Made by a program: the position numbers and the translations under genes
Source: Gammaproteobacteria bacterium
Lineage (GTDB): Bacteria > Pseudomonadota > Gammaproteobacteria > Pseudomonadales > Pseudohongiellaceae
DNA: 64,000 nt
NCBI GenBank assembly: GCA_030831165.1
Contig: JAURLP010000011.1
Span: 101,524 to 165,523, forward strand
Direction: 5' to 3'
Notes under the pieces: generated by a model
What the model was told of the DNA's origin: nothing
The model's database searches: none
Seen by the model: only the letters and a program-made list of their open reading frames with translations
Shown: piece by piece, positions 26,519 through 35,320 of the stretch
Numbering within the stretch: the first letter of the stretch is position 1
Layout: every line of letters begins with the position of its first letter

Positions 26519-27199
26519 ATGAAACATAATAAACTCTTAGTAAAAGCGCCTCTTTTAGCATGTCTAGCATGCTTTTTAATGATTTTGAGTGCATGCACTA
26601 CGACAGAAATCGATCAGTTTCGTCAATCTGATACTGAGATTAATAGTGATGAGAGCATCGTTATATTAGGCAGACGCCAAGGCACATCACATGAAACTGA
26701 GCTGGATTTTGTGGAGTGCGTGGGTGATGTCGTCGCCTCTGGAAGTGATGGGATAAATGTAATTCCTGAAACAACATTTCTTGACGAAATGTTTCCTTTC
26801 TTTGAGCCAAGAACCGCCCCTATGCGAACGGATCATCTTGAGCAGTTAATGTCTCAAGAAATCGCAGCTCAAAAAATTGCAGAATTTGGCGTTGAATATA
26901 TTGTTTGGCTGGATGGTCTGACCCAGCGTTCTGGTGAAAGCGGCTCTATTTCCTGTGCGGTTGGCCCTGGAGGCGGAGGCTGTTTTGGTTTTGGCACCTG
27001 GACAGACGATTCAAATTTTGAAGCAGAAATATGGGATATGGACACATTAACCAGTGCCGGCGCGATCAGTGCAGATGCTAATGGCCAGTCTTATCTCCCA
27101 GCCATTATCCTGCCAATCCCTCTAATCGCCAGAGTTGAATCCAATGTCTGTAGTGGCATGGGGCAACAGCTAAAATCCTTTTTAAATGGCAGTGTTTAA
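26519..27199 (+). CDS. Lipoprotein of unknown function, Gly/Cys-rich
   Basis: 226 residues with a clear lipobox LSAC (Cys26). The mature part has an alpha/beta region (AAQKIAEFGVEYIVWLDGL). A Gly-rich patch with cysteines follows (GPGGGGCFGFGTW), then a strand-helix end. It is similar in general plan to the preceding lipoprotein (strand, EIWDMD/YEIWVKY segment, C-terminal helix), so the two may be distant relatives. Not assigned to a family. 47 bp after the previous gene. Confidence 0.7.
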   Translation: MKHNKLLVKAPLLACLACFLMILSACTTTEIDQFRQSDTEINSDESIVILGRRQGTSHETELDFVECVGDVVASGSDGINVIPETTFLDEMFPFFEPRTAPMRTDHLEQLMSQEIAAQKIAEFGVEYIVWLDGLTQRSGESGSISCAVGPGGGGCFGFGTWTDDSNFEAEIWDMDTLTSAGAISADANGQSYLPAIILPIPLIARVESNVCSGMGQQLKSFLNGSV

Positions 27200-27260
27200 T
27201 AAGCTTTTAATAACGGCTCTTTAAGCCCAGATTAAGCTTTCTAGCCGTATTGTTGTCGTC

Positions 27261-28709
27261 ATGAGAAATAGTCACTTTTCCAAGCCCTACTCCCTTATAA
27301 AATGCATAGCCTCATTATGCAGCCTTTATTTGCTTAATTCATGCGCCGTCAATCCCACCGGCGGAATTGATTTCGTTACCATGAGCGAAAGCCGGGAAAT
27401 TGAACTCGGCACAGAGATGCACCAACAAATTCTTCAGGAAAACCCGGTATACCAGAACCAGGAGTTACAGGAATATGTAAATGAAGTCGGCCAAAAACTT
27501 GCCGCCGTGTCTCATCGCCCAGACATTGAATATTCATTTACAGTCATAGACAGCCCCGATATTAATGCCTTTGCATTGCCCGGAGGGTTTATCTATATCA
27601 ATCGCGGCTTAATGCTCTACTTGAAAAGTGAGGATCAGCTTGCCGCAGTATTAGGCCATGAAATTGGACATGTCACTGCTCGCCACTCGGTTAGGCAGCA
27701 GGCTGCCAGTCAATCAAACAGTGTATTGGCAGGGGTGCTGGTGGTAGCGACAGGTGTTAGCTCTCTAGGTGAAACGTCTTCTTTGTTGGGTGGCGCATTA
27801 CTCAGTGGCTACGGTCGGGACATGGAGCTAGAATCGGATGGTTTAGGTGCAGAGTATCTCGCAAATGCAGGCTATGATCCTTTAGCCATGGTTGAGGTAA
27901 TCGGTGTTTTAAAAAATCATGAAGATTTTACCAAACGCACCTCATCTGGCGGAGTCAGCTATCACGGCGTATTTGCCACTCACCCTCGTAACGATACTCG
28001 CTTGCAGGAAGTCGTTGGAAGAGCCAATGAGCTGGCTAGAGAAAATAACTCCACTGTTGACCCCCAAATCTTCAGGGAAAAAATAGACGGGCTGACACTT
28101 GGAGCCAGCACCCAAATGGCAGGCAGTAATGCACGCAATCGTTATTACCAGAATTTGCTCAATTATACGCTGGTATTTCCGGATGGCTGGACGTGGAGAG
28201 ATACCACCACAACGTTAAATGCGGATTCAGCCGATAATGCTCTTAGCTTCAATATTAGCGTTCAGCGATTACAGGCATCTAAAGAGCCTCGTCTATTCAT
28301 GCAAGAAGACTTGGGCTTAACTGGCTTACGAAAAACCGAAGGCCTGAGTCAATTTGGCCTTCAGGGTTACACGGGCATTAACCCTGCTGACAATACCCGT
28401 ATAGCCGTTGTTTATTATGGCCCACGCGCATTTATTATGACAGGGACAGAAATGAGCGGAAATTTAAGTGACGAAAACGACAGTATTTTACTTGAGGCTA
28501 TTCGCAGCTTTCGACCTATCGCTGCCAATGAGCGCAGCATAGCCAATCCAATTAGCATTGTATACGTGCGCTCTGATGGAAAGACCTATGCCCAGCTAGC
28601 AGCAGAAAATCCTTTTGATCAATATGCCGAAGACTTACTGCGCTTATACAACGGCGACTACCCCAGAGGAGAGCCAGTCGCCGGCGAATGGATTAAGATC
28701 GTCCGCTAA
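27261..28709 (+). CDS. M48 family metalloprotease lipoprotein
   Basis: 482 residues. An N-terminal lipoprotein signal ends LNSC (Cys28). The M48 peptidase domain (about 40-260) has the zinc motif HEIGH (133-137) and a third ligand in MELESDGLGAEYL (E191). It resembles the periplasmic BepA/LoiP group, which trims or refolds outer-membrane proteins. A 200-residue C-terminal region of unknown function follows, with FPDGWTWRDT at its beginning and a LysM-like end (SDGKTYAQLAAENPFD). It is 61 bp after the second lipoprotein and the last gene of the same-strand block. Confidence 0.9.
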   Translation: MRNSHFSKPYSLIKCIASLCSLYLLNSCAVNPTGGIDFVTMSESREIELGTEMHQQILQENPVYQNQELQEYVNEVGQKLAAVSHRPDIEYSFTVIDSPDINAFALPGGFIYINRGLMLYLKSEDQLAAVLGHEIGHVTARHSVRQQAASQSNSVLAGVLVVATGVSSLGETSSLLGGALLSGYGRDMELESDGLGAEYLANAGYDPLAMVEVIGVLKNHEDFTKRTSSGGVSYHGVFATHPRNDTRLQEVVGRANELARENNSTVDPQIFREKIDGLTLGASTQMAGSNARNRYYQNLLNYTLVFPDGWTWRDTTTTLNADSADNALSFNISVQRLQASKEPRLFMQEDLGLTGLRKTEGLSQFGLQGYTGINPADNTRIAVVYYGPRAFIMTGTEMSGNLSDENDSILLEAIRSFRPIAANERSIANPISIVYVRSDGKTYAQLAAENPFDQYAEDLLRLYNGDYPRGEPVAGEWIKIVR

Positions 28710-28725
28710 TCTTATTACTAAAGCC

Positions 28726-29286
28726 CTAAAGCGAACCTTCCCTTTGGAAAAGATGGTACAGCTGATCATAGAAAGGATCGTGAATAACGCCTTCTGTAGG
28801 TGTGTCAGGTTTAAAAGTTCTATGACAGCCTAAACATGAATCCAGCAACTCATCTCCGGCATTTTGCAGTAAAGATTTATCTTGTAAACGCGCAGCATTC
28901 AAGGCTTTCATTGCCGCATTGCTCATGTCCATGGAATAGCCTAACCATTGAGGAGACAAGGACCAGGCATTATCAAGCTCTCCTGTTCCACCTAGCGTGA
29001 TCAATGGGCCAGCCGCTGCCAGCTGTATTGAATAATACTCAATGGCTAGCCATTCTTCTTCGAGCATCATGTCTTCTAGGGCAGCATAGTCCCAAATATA
29101 ATGGGCTGAATGGTCTATCATTGTAACCATTAAAGCATTAACGCTAACCGGTACAGGAAAGTCTTGATCTTCAGCGGCTTGGGCATTTTCTGCCAGCACT
29201 ATACTTAAAGCAGCAAGAGCTATCATTACTATTACCAGCGTGGCGATCAAGGCAGTAAAATTCCGCTTAAGTGTATCCATAGTCAT
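28726..29286 (-). CDS. Exported mono-haem c-type cytochrome (cytochrome c'/c556-like)
   Basis: 186 residues. An N-terminal hydrophobic segment (about 13-33) and the following AENAQA make an export signal or membrane anchor. One haem c motif CLGCH lies near residue 155, near the C-terminus. This is the arrangement of four-helix cytochromes c'/c556. The helix with MIDHSAHYIWD resembles the first helix of that family. A similar gene lies at 31800-32423. It converges on the M48 protease gene. Its function in electron transfer or gas binding cannot be told. Confidence 0.8.
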   Translation of the reverse strand: MTMDTLKRNFTALIATLVIVMIALAALSIVLAENAQAAEDQDFPVPVSVNALMVTMIDHSAHYIWDYAALEDMMLEEEWLAIEYYSIQLAAAGPLITLGGTGELDNAWSLSPQWLGYSMDMSNAAMKALNAARLQDKSLLQNAGDELLDSCLGCHRTFKPDTPTEGVIHDPFYDQLYHLFQREGSL

Positions 29287-29442
29287 CTCCTTTTAATTGA
29301 TGTTTACACCTGCAAGTATCTCACCGCATGGAAAAGGCATGTTGATTCAGGTCAATAAAGCCTTCCCATATAATTCACCCAGAATTTTTCCATCCTTTGA
29401 TAAAGCTGTTTATAATCACACTAATCAAAACAGGATTAGATT

Positions 29443-29727
29443 ATGCATGAATGTCCACACTGCCATCAGGAAAGTATTAGCACCTTGCAGAAATTACTTG
29501 CAATATCCCCTTTACAATTGAGCTGTAAAGCTTGCCAGCAGCATTCTTATATTCATAACGTTTATGCGCTGGTAGCACTAACCGTCTGGATTGTCATGAC
29601 CTGGTTGCTGATAGCTCTTGCTTATTGGTTTCAAATGTCTTTTTTACTGTTTGGCTCTATTCCTGCCATGGTTATAGCAGTAGAACGCTATCTTGTAAAA
29701 GCACCACTATCAAAGGTGCAGGTCTAG
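29443..29727 (+). CDS. Small zinc-ribbon membrane protein
   Basis: 94 residues. The N-terminus has CPHC, and CKAC about 23 residues later, forming a zinc ribbon. Two hydrophobic segments follow (about 42-64 and 68-84), then VERYLVKAPLSKV. AGGA stands 8 nt upstream of the ATG. A TATAAT at 29411-29416 could be its -10 box, with a poor TTCCAT at the -35 place. It is 4 bp before ubiX and is probably cotranscribed with it. No name can be given. Confidence 0.7.
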   Translation: MHECPHCHQESISTLQKLLAISPLQLSCKACQQHSYIHNVYALVALTVWIVMTWLLIALAYWFQMSFLLFGSIPAMVIAVERYLVKAPLSKVQV

Positions 29728-29731
29728 AATT

Positions 29732-30301
29732 ATGGATAAACAAACGAAACGTCTTATCGTCGGTATAAGCGGAGCTTCCGGTATTGTATACGGTATTGAG
29801 TGCTTAAAATTGTTGAAGCTGGCAGGCATTGAGACTCATCTGATAGTCAGTAAAGCGGCCTTACAAACCCTCAAACATGAAAGTAGTTTGGCTTACGATG
29901 ACCTCAAAGCGCTGGCAGATGTGCATTATTCCAATAACGATATTGGAGCCGCGATTGCTAGTGGCAGTTTTAAAACCCTGGGCATGATAATTGCTCCCTG
30001 CTCTATTCGAACGATGTCGGAAATTGCCTCAGGGTTTAGCGCATCACTGTTAAGCCGAGCTGCAGATGTGGTTCTTAAAGAACGTCGACGGCTACTACTC
30101 ATGGTTCGAGAAACTCCCTTACATGCTGGACACCTGCAAAGCATGCTGGACCTAACCAACATGGGCGGCATTATCATGCCCCCTGTCCCGGCATTTTACT
30201 CTGCACCAGAAAGTATTGAAGATATTGTGTCACAAACAGCGGCCCGAGCACTGGACCTATTTGAAATAGATTGCGGCATTTTAAAACGCTGGGAAGGCTA
30301 G
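29732..30301 (+). CDS. ubiX: Flavin prenyltransferase UbiX
   Basis: 189 residues. It makes the prenylated FMN cofactor that UbiD decarboxylase needs in ubiquinone synthesis. The conserved N-terminus GISGASGIVYGIECLKLL, the IIAPCSIRTMSEIASGFS segment, RRRLLLMVRETPLH and GGIIMPPVPAFY are all present. It ends just before a hairpin with a T-run (30336-30361). ubiA occurs 18 kb away in the same window, but ubiD was not seen. Confidence 0.97.
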   Translation: MDKQTKRLIVGISGASGIVYGIECLKLLKLAGIETHLIVSKAALQTLKHESSLAYDDLKALADVHYSNNDIGAAIASGSFKTLGMIIAPCSIRTMSEIASGFSASLLSRAADVVLKERRRLLLMVRETPLHAGHLQSMLDLTNMGGIIMPPVPAFYSAPESIEDIVSQTAARALDLFEIDCGILKRWEG

Positions 30302-30335
30302 GCTGGTGCTGACCTGATCTTTTACATGATCGAAA

Positions 30336-30361
30336 AAAAACCCACCTAAGGCGGGTTTTTT
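30336..30361. terminator. Bidirectional rho-independent terminator between ubiX and rpmG
   Basis: ACCCACC (30340-30346) pairs with GGCGGGT (30350-30356), with one A-C mismatch and a TAA loop. It is flanked by an A-run on the left and a T-run on the right, so it works on both strands. It separates the converging ubiX and rpmB-rpmG units. Confidence 0.8.
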
Positions 30362-30391
30362 ATGAAAGTTGTTACTTAATTGGTTAGTGCT

Positions 30392-30547
30392 TTATTTTAT
30401 TTTCGCTTCTGTATAAATCACATGCTTGCGAACAACTGGATCATATTTTTTAACTTCCATTTTATCCGGCATATTACGTTTATTTTTGTCTGTAGTATAA
30501 AAATGGCCTGTTTTGGCGCTTGATACCAATCTAATTTTATCTCTCAT
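30392..30547 (-). CDS. rpmG: Ribosomal protein L33 (bL33)
   Basis: 51 residues. The protein reads [20 protein letters not shown], then [17 protein letters not shown] and ends in EAKIK, a clear match to bL33 of the large ribosomal subunit. It lies 55 bp downstream of rpmB on the same strand, the usual rpmB-rpmG order. No CxxC zinc pair is present, so it is the zinc-free form. The bidirectional terminator follows about 30 bp after the stop. Confidence 0.97.
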   Translation of the reverse strand: MRDKIRLVSSAKTGHFYTTDKNKRNMPDKMEVKKYDPVVRKHVIYTEAKIK

Positions 30548-30602
30548 TGCGATATTCCTATTTTTAACTCAATACTGAACTAAATTAATCCGTTGTACTT
30601 TT

Positions 30603-30839
30603 CTAAACCTTGGCGCCATTTGCACGAATGTCAGCCAATACGGAGTCAATACCCAGTTTATCAATAATACGCATACCCTTACTTGATAGGCGCAATTTAA
30701 CAAATCGTTTCTCAGACTCTACCCAAAATCGATGAGTATGCAGATTCGGGATAAAACGACGTCGCGTGCGATTTTTGGCGTGGGATACATTATTGCCTGA
30801 TTGTGGTTTTTTACCGGTAACCATACACACTCTAGCCAT
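30603..30839 (-). CDS. rpmB: Ribosomal protein L28 (bL28)
   Basis: 78 residues, the standard length. [20 protein letters not shown] and [14 protein letters not shown] are the family signature. It is transcribed with rpmG. A good sigma-70-type promoter lies 75-105 bp upstream, within the gap after radC. Confidence 0.97.
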   Translation of the reverse strand: MARVCMVTGKKPQSGNNVSHAKNRTRRRFIPNLHTHRFWVESEKRFVKLRLSSKGMRIIDKLGIDSVLADIRANGAKV

Positions 30840-30913
30840 TACTCTTGCCTCTGTCTTACTAAAAACAACCTAAAAAAGGCTGCTTTAAATTCTGTGGAAA
30901 AAAAGAGCTGCGA

Positions 30914-30942
30914 TTTATACCAAAACAGCCTTTTAATAGCAA
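30914..30942 (-). promoter_or_regulatory. Sigma-70-type promoter for rpmB-rpmG
   Basis: On the minus strand, TTGCTA (30942-30937), a 17-bp spacer, then TATAAA (30919-30914). Two inverted copies of an AAAAGGCTG/CAGCCTTTT motif lie in and downstream of it. They could form a long-loop hairpin in transcripts reading through from radC. Confidence 0.6.
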
Positions 30943-30978
30943 GTCTAATGCCCATACCAGAGCATGAATTTTAGAGCT

Positions 30979-31653
30979 TTAAAGTAGCCCTCTCTCTGCC
31001 ATTGAGGTCACTGTCTCATCACCAACCACCAGATGGTCCAGTGTTTTTATATCAACCAAATCTAGCGCGGATTTTAATCGTTGGGTAATTGCTATATCTG
31101 CTTCACTGGGCTCTGCTACCCCTGATGGGTGGTTATGGGCAAAAATAAGTGCCGCTGCATTATGGTAAAAAGCCCGACTTAGCACTTCTCGGGGATAGAC
31201 CGTAGCGCTGTCAATCGAGCCTTGGAATAATTCTTCTTGCGCGATAACTCGGTGTTGTGAATCCAAAAAAAGGCACAAGAAAACTTCACGATGATAGGCG
31301 CGCAACCTACTTTTGACATAGCGCCGGCTCAAAGCAGCACTTGTCAGAACATCTTTTCTTTGCAGGCTTTCTAGTAAATGACGCTGGGCTAGCTCCTGAA
31401 CAGCTTGTAATTGAGCATACTTTCCCGGCCCAAGTCTTTGCTGGGAACAAAACTCTTTTGCGCCAGACTCTAATATTCCTCTTAACCCACCAAAATGCCT
31501 TAACAACGATCTGGCCAAATCCAGAGCCGAGATCCCTTTCGTGCCATTACCCAGGAATATAGCAAGTAATTCAGCATCCGTCAGATATGCCACTCCTTTC
31601 GATAGAAGTTTTTCCCTGGGACGCTCCTGCTCAGGCCAATCTCTGATAGTCAC
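30979..31653 (-). CDS. radC: RadC family JAB1/MPN-domain protein
   Basis: 224 residues. An N-terminal helix-hairpin-helix-like region ([28 protein letters not shown]) precedes a JAB/MPN domain with the metal motif HNHPSG...SEAD near residue 172. The name is historical; a direct role in DNA repair is doubtful. It precedes rpmB-rpmG on the same strand, as in E. coli. Confidence 0.95.
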   Translation of the reverse strand: MTIRDWPEQERPREKLLSKGVAYLTDAELLAIFLGNGTKGISALDLARSLLRHFGGLRGILESGAKEFCSQQRLGPGKYAQLQAVQELAQRHLLESLQRKDVLTSAALSRRYVKSRLRAYHREVFLCLFLDSQHRVIAQEELFQGSIDSATVYPREVLSRAFYHNAAALIFAHNHPSGVAEPSEADIAITQRLKSALDLVDIKTLDHLVVGDETVTSMAERGLL

Positions 31654-31799
31654 CGGCTCTTCTTCCCTGATTTTCGAACTTTAAACCTTTGGTAATGATT
31701 CAATATAGTTTAGATTTTAAAAGATTAAAAATTTATCCTCTTAATGTCATTATTCGCCCAAGATCGATTAAATGCTTCGCTCTTCTAGCTGACCAAAGC

Positions 31800-32423
31800 C
31801 TATGGATTTGTTCGTAGTCCAGTTCGATACCAATACTGTTGGTGACAAGCTGTACAGGCGTTATCAATGGCGCCTCCTGCTTCGGTATAGGCATCCAAAT
31901 CCCTCGCATCAATTGCATTGAGAGCACTCATAGTCGCTACTTGCAGTCCTTGCGCAAAAGCAATCCATGACACTCTATCCTGCTGTAACTTTTCTTCTAC
32001 TTCTAATGGCTCATATTCTGCGTCAGGATAAGGCGTGGTTGAGCCCGGAGGCGCAACTCGCCTGCCTGGAATCATTAATGAATTTGCTCCCTCGATAATA
32101 CCTATAGCGCTTTTACGTAGTAGCTCCCAATCTTCATCAGCTTCAGGCACTTTTTCAATTATTCCACCGTCCAGAGAGGCCTCAAAGCTAACCGCTTCCC
32201 AAATAATATCTGCATTAGGGTCTATAAATGTGTTCATCACATCGCGAATTGTCATCTGGATATTAAATTCCGAATATAAATCCCTATCTGCAATCATCGA
32301 CTCTGATCCAGACCTCACTGGAGCAGTCCCGCCCTCACTCACAGCATCTTCTTTTTGGGCGCACGATTGAATTAAGAATGCCGGAATAATAATAAATAAG
32401 GCTCTGGTAAATATTGATTCCAT
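31800..32423 (-). CDS. Mono-haem c-type cytochrome lipoprotein, relative of the cytochrome at 28726
   Basis: 207 residues. The N-terminal signal ends in QSCAQKE, a likely lipoprotein site (Cys21). One haem motif CTACH lies at about residue 192, again at the C-terminus. The segment MNTFIDPNADIIWE is typical of the first helix of cytochrome c'/c556 proteins. It parallels MVTMIDHSAHYIWD in the cytochrome 3 kb away, so the two are probably paralogues. A strong AAGGAGG lies 5 nt before the ATG. It may be anchored to the outer or inner membrane; partners are not known. Confidence 0.8.
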   Translation of the reverse strand: MESIFTRALFIIIPAFLIQSCAQKEDAVSEGGTAPVRSGSESMIADRDLYSEFNIQMTIRDVMNTFIDPNADIIWEAVSFEASLDGGIIEKVPEADEDWELLRKSAIGIIEGANSLMIPGRRVAPPGSTTPYPDAEYEPLEVEEKLQQDRVSWIAFAQGLQVATMSALNAIDARDLDAYTEAGGAIDNACTACHQQYWYRTGLRTNP

Positions 32424-32680
32424 AATAGCCTCCTTAGGCTGCTCACTTAAACTCGCCTGGCCAATACCAAGCTCTACGCCACCGATAGTAAACCCTTTTG
32501 TTTAAAAAACCGGAAATTAACGGGTTGAGAACAGTTTATGACTGTTAAAGAATCGTTAATATTTGAATATTACAGGCCCTCACCAGCTTAAAGTTTTAGG
32601 CTTTAGCCAATAAGCTGTTGTAGCCTTTTATGCTTGCAAAATTGAATAATAGATAACTTACTGCTAGGCTTTCCCGACGT
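32424..32680. other. Intergenic region between the cytochrome lipoprotein gene and coaBC
   Basis: About 250 bp holding the divergent starts of both genes. The cytochrome ribosome binding site is at its left end. I see no convincing -35/-10 pair or structured RNA. Confidence 0.3.
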
Positions 32681-32686
32681 TTGAGC

Positions 32687-33916
32687 ATGCCTGTTATTCA
32701 AGCCTATTATCCATACCTAAAATTTATGCATAGCCTCACCAATAAACAAATCTTACTGGGCATTACTGGCGGCATTGCAGCCTATAAAAGTGCCGAACTA
32801 TGCCGCTTGCTGGTTAAAGCCGGCGCTGATGTTCGTGTGGTCATGACAGCAGCTGCCTGCGAATTTATCACGCCTTTAACTATGCAGGCTTTATCTGGCA
32901 ATCGGGTGCGAATCGAGTTGCTGGACGAAGAAGCTGAAGCAGCTATGGGGCATATAGAACTGGCTCGTTGGGCTGATTTGATTCTAGTTGCACCTGCTAG
33001 CGCTAACTTTATATCCAGATTGGCGCAAGGAGAAGCCAGTGATTTATTAAGCACTGTGTGTCTTGCAACACGCTCACCTTTGGCAATTGCGCCGGCAATG
33101 AATCAGGCAATGTGGTCAAACCAGAACACGCAGGACAATATGTCCGCTACCAAACAGCAAGGGATTCATGTTTTTGGGCCTGCCGATGGAGAACAAGCTT
33201 GTGGCGATATTGGCCTAGGGAGGATGCTGGAGCCCGATGAAATAGCATTGCGTTCAGCGGGCCTTTTCCAATGTGGTGCTTTGGCTGGATTAAAAGTGTG
33301 TATAACGGCGGGACCTACTCGTGAAGCAATAGACCCCGTTCGCTACATTAGCAACCATAGTTCCGGCAAAATGGGTTATGCACTGGCACAAGCAGCCATT
33401 GAGGCTGGCGCTAAAGTGAGTTTAATTTCTGGTCCAGTTAACCTGCCTCCACCGTCACATTCCAATCTAATCTATGTAGAAAGCGCAGAACAAATGCTTA
33501 ATGCTGCAATAGCAGCAACAAAGGAACATTGCGATATTTTTATTGGTGTTGCTGCTGTTGCAGACTATCGCCCAGAGCAAATCGCGACAAACAAAATTAA
33601 AAAATCTGAAGATGCCATGCAACTAGTACTGGTCAAAAATCCTGATATTTTGGCAACTATTGCAGCACAACCATCAAAACCTTTTTGTGTTGGCTTTGCG
33701 GCAGAAACTGAGAATCTGAAAAGCAATGCTTTGGCAAAGCTGGCTAGTAAAAATATTGATCTGGTTATTGCTAACCATGCAACAAGCACTTTCAATAACG
33801 ATGAGGCATCTGTAAGTGCTTATTGGCATAAGGGTGAAAGAACCTTAACAACTAATCGAAAAGAAAAAGTTGCCAGAGAACTAATATTACTCATTAAAGA
33901 TTTAATAAAAAAATAA
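32687..33916 (+). CDS. coaBC: Bifunctional phosphopantothenoylcysteine decarboxylase/synthetase CoaBC (Dfp)
   Basis: Two steps of coenzyme A synthesis in one protein. The N-terminal CoaC flavoprotein half begins QILLGITGGIAAYKSAEL and has the APAMNQAMW motif. The C-terminal CoaB half begins with VCITAGPTREAIDPVRYISN and has the KIKK motif. The start is uncertain: ATG at 32687 (409 residues), ATG at 32726 (396 residues, begins MHSLTNKQ and fits the family best), or TTG at 32681. None has a strong ribosome binding site. In relatives dut follows; here algC follows after 5 bp. Confidence 0.95.
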   Translation: MPVIQAYYPYLKFMHSLTNKQILLGITGGIAAYKSAELCRLLVKAGADVRVVMTAAACEFITPLTMQALSGNRVRIELLDEEAEAAMGHIELARWADLILVAPASANFISRLAQGEASDLLSTVCLATRSPLAIAPAMNQAMWSNQNTQDNMSATKQQGIHVFGPADGEQACGDIGLGRMLEPDEIALRSAGLFQCGALAGLKVCITAGPTREAIDPVRYISNHSSGKMGYALAQAAIEAGAKVSLISGPVNLPPPSHSNLIYVESAEQMLNAAIAATKEHCDIFIGVAAVADYRPEQIATNKIKKSEDAMQLVLVKNPDILATIAAQPSKPFCVGFAAETENLKSNALAKLASKNIDLVIANHATSTFNNDEASVSAYWHKGERTLTTNRKEKVARELILLIKDLIKK

Positions 33917-33921
33917 CCGTA

Positions 33922-35304
33922 ATGACCTTAGCCTATATTCAAGATGATATTTTTCGTGCCTATGATATTCGAGGCATTGTTGGTGAAGGCTTGAATGCCG
34001 AGGTAATGTTCTTGTTAGGAAAAGCAATTGGCAGTGAAGCCCTGGATATTGGTGAACATTGTTTGTTAGTTGGTTCTGATGCCCGTTTATCCAGTCCAGA
34101 ATTTGCTAAACAGATGAAGACGGGCATTCTATCCACAGGCTGCAGTGTAATTGATCTAGGCCAAATCCCTACCCCTTTGCTTTATTTTGCAACACATTAT
34201 TTAGACGTTCATTCTGGCGTTATGATTACTGGCAGCCATAATCCCAAAAATTATAACGGGGTAAAAATTGTACTCAAGCATCAATGTCTAAGTGATACAC
34301 AAATTACCGTATTTAAGGAAAGAATTAAATCCAACGATTTCCACTCTGGTGCAGGCTCTTTAAAAAACTTTGAAATTAAAGAAGCTTATTTACAACAAAT
34401 TCTTAGCGATACAAAACTAAAACTATCCTGGAATGTTGTTATCGACAGCTGCAATGCAATCACCGCAAATGTAGCACCTGAACTTTTCTCCAGGTTGGGC
34501 TGTAGGACCACAACATTATATTGTGATATTGATGGTTCTTTTCCAAACCACCATCCTGATCCTACCGTCACAGAAAACCTGTCTGATTTAATTGCCCTCG
34601 TTAGACGTGAAGAGGCTGATTTAGGTATAGCGCTTGATGGTGATGGGGATCGAGTTGTGCTGGTCAGTGGCAGCGGCAAAATAATTGATGCGGACAAACT
34701 TCTTATGGCTTTTGTGAAAGATATTCTTCCTCAACATGAAGACGCAACCGTAGTTTTCGATGTGAAAAGCTCTCAAAATCTTCATGCTCTGATTAAGGAA
34801 TATCATGGCAAATCCTTGATATGCAGAAGCGGCCACTCTTATGTAAAAAAAGCCATGGCCGAGTCAGGCGCTCTTATTGGCGGAGAATATTCAGCTCATA
34901 TATTTTTTAGGCATCGGTGGTTTGGGTTTGATGATGGAATTTATGCTGCCGTTCGTTTTATTGAACTCATGGATAAAAATAATTTTTCTGCTGACGAGAT
35001 AATTAGTGCTTTACCTGAAAGCGTCAATACCCCGGAAATCTTTATTGCCGTTCCTGAAAATCAAAAATTTAATTTAATGCAGACTTTAGCTCAAAGCTTT
35101 TGCATTGATGGTGCTCAGGTCGACATGCTCGACGGCCTTCGTGTATCTTTTGATTTTGGCTGGGGTATAATTCGCGCCTCAAACACAACCCCTAATTTAA
35201 TGCTGCGTTTTGAAGCAAGCACTGAGCAGGCTTTACTAAAAATTAAAACTATATTTAGTCATGAAATTACAAGAATCTTACCTGAACTATCCATAAATAT
35301 TTAA
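33922..35304 (+). CDS. algC: Phosphomannomutase/phosphoglucomutase (AlgC type)
   Basis: 460 residues of the alpha-D-phosphohexomutase superfamily. The four domains are visible through FRAYDIRG at the N-terminus, the phosphoserine loop MITGSHNPKNYNG, the metal loop DGDGDR (ALDGDGDRVVLV), the sugar-binding GGEYSAHIFF and a C-terminal phosphate-binding RASNTTPNLMLRFE. It interconverts hexose 1- and 6-phosphates to feed lipopolysaccharide and exopolysaccharide synthesis. It starts 5 bp after coaBC, in the Pseudomonas-type order but without dut between. Confidence 0.93.
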   Translation: MTLAYIQDDIFRAYDIRGIVGEGLNAEVMFLLGKAIGSEALDIGEHCLLVGSDARLSSPEFAKQMKTGILSTGCSVIDLGQIPTPLLYFATHYLDVHSGVMITGSHNPKNYNGVKIVLKHQCLSDTQITVFKERIKSNDFHSGAGSLKNFEIKEAYLQQILSDTKLKLSWNVVIDSCNAITANVAPELFSRLGCRTTTLYCDIDGSFPNHHPDPTVTENLSDLIALVRREEADLGIALDGDGDRVVLVSGSGKIIDADKLLMAFVKDILPQHEDATVVFDVKSSQNLHALIKEYHGKSLICRSGHSYVKKAMAESGALIGGEYSAHIFFRHRWFGFDDGIYAAVRFIELMDKNNFSADEIISALPESVNTPEIFIAVPENQKFNLMQTLAQSFCIDGAQVDMLDGLRVSFDFGWGIIRASNTTPNLMLRFEASTEQALLKIKTIFSHEITRILPELSINI

Positions 35305-35320
35305 TCTATATCTTTCAATT

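Noticed and set aside
31733..31927. 64-codon frame beside the cytochrome lipoprotein
   Set aside because: Overlaps the haem-motif end of the real gene in another frame and has no family signature.
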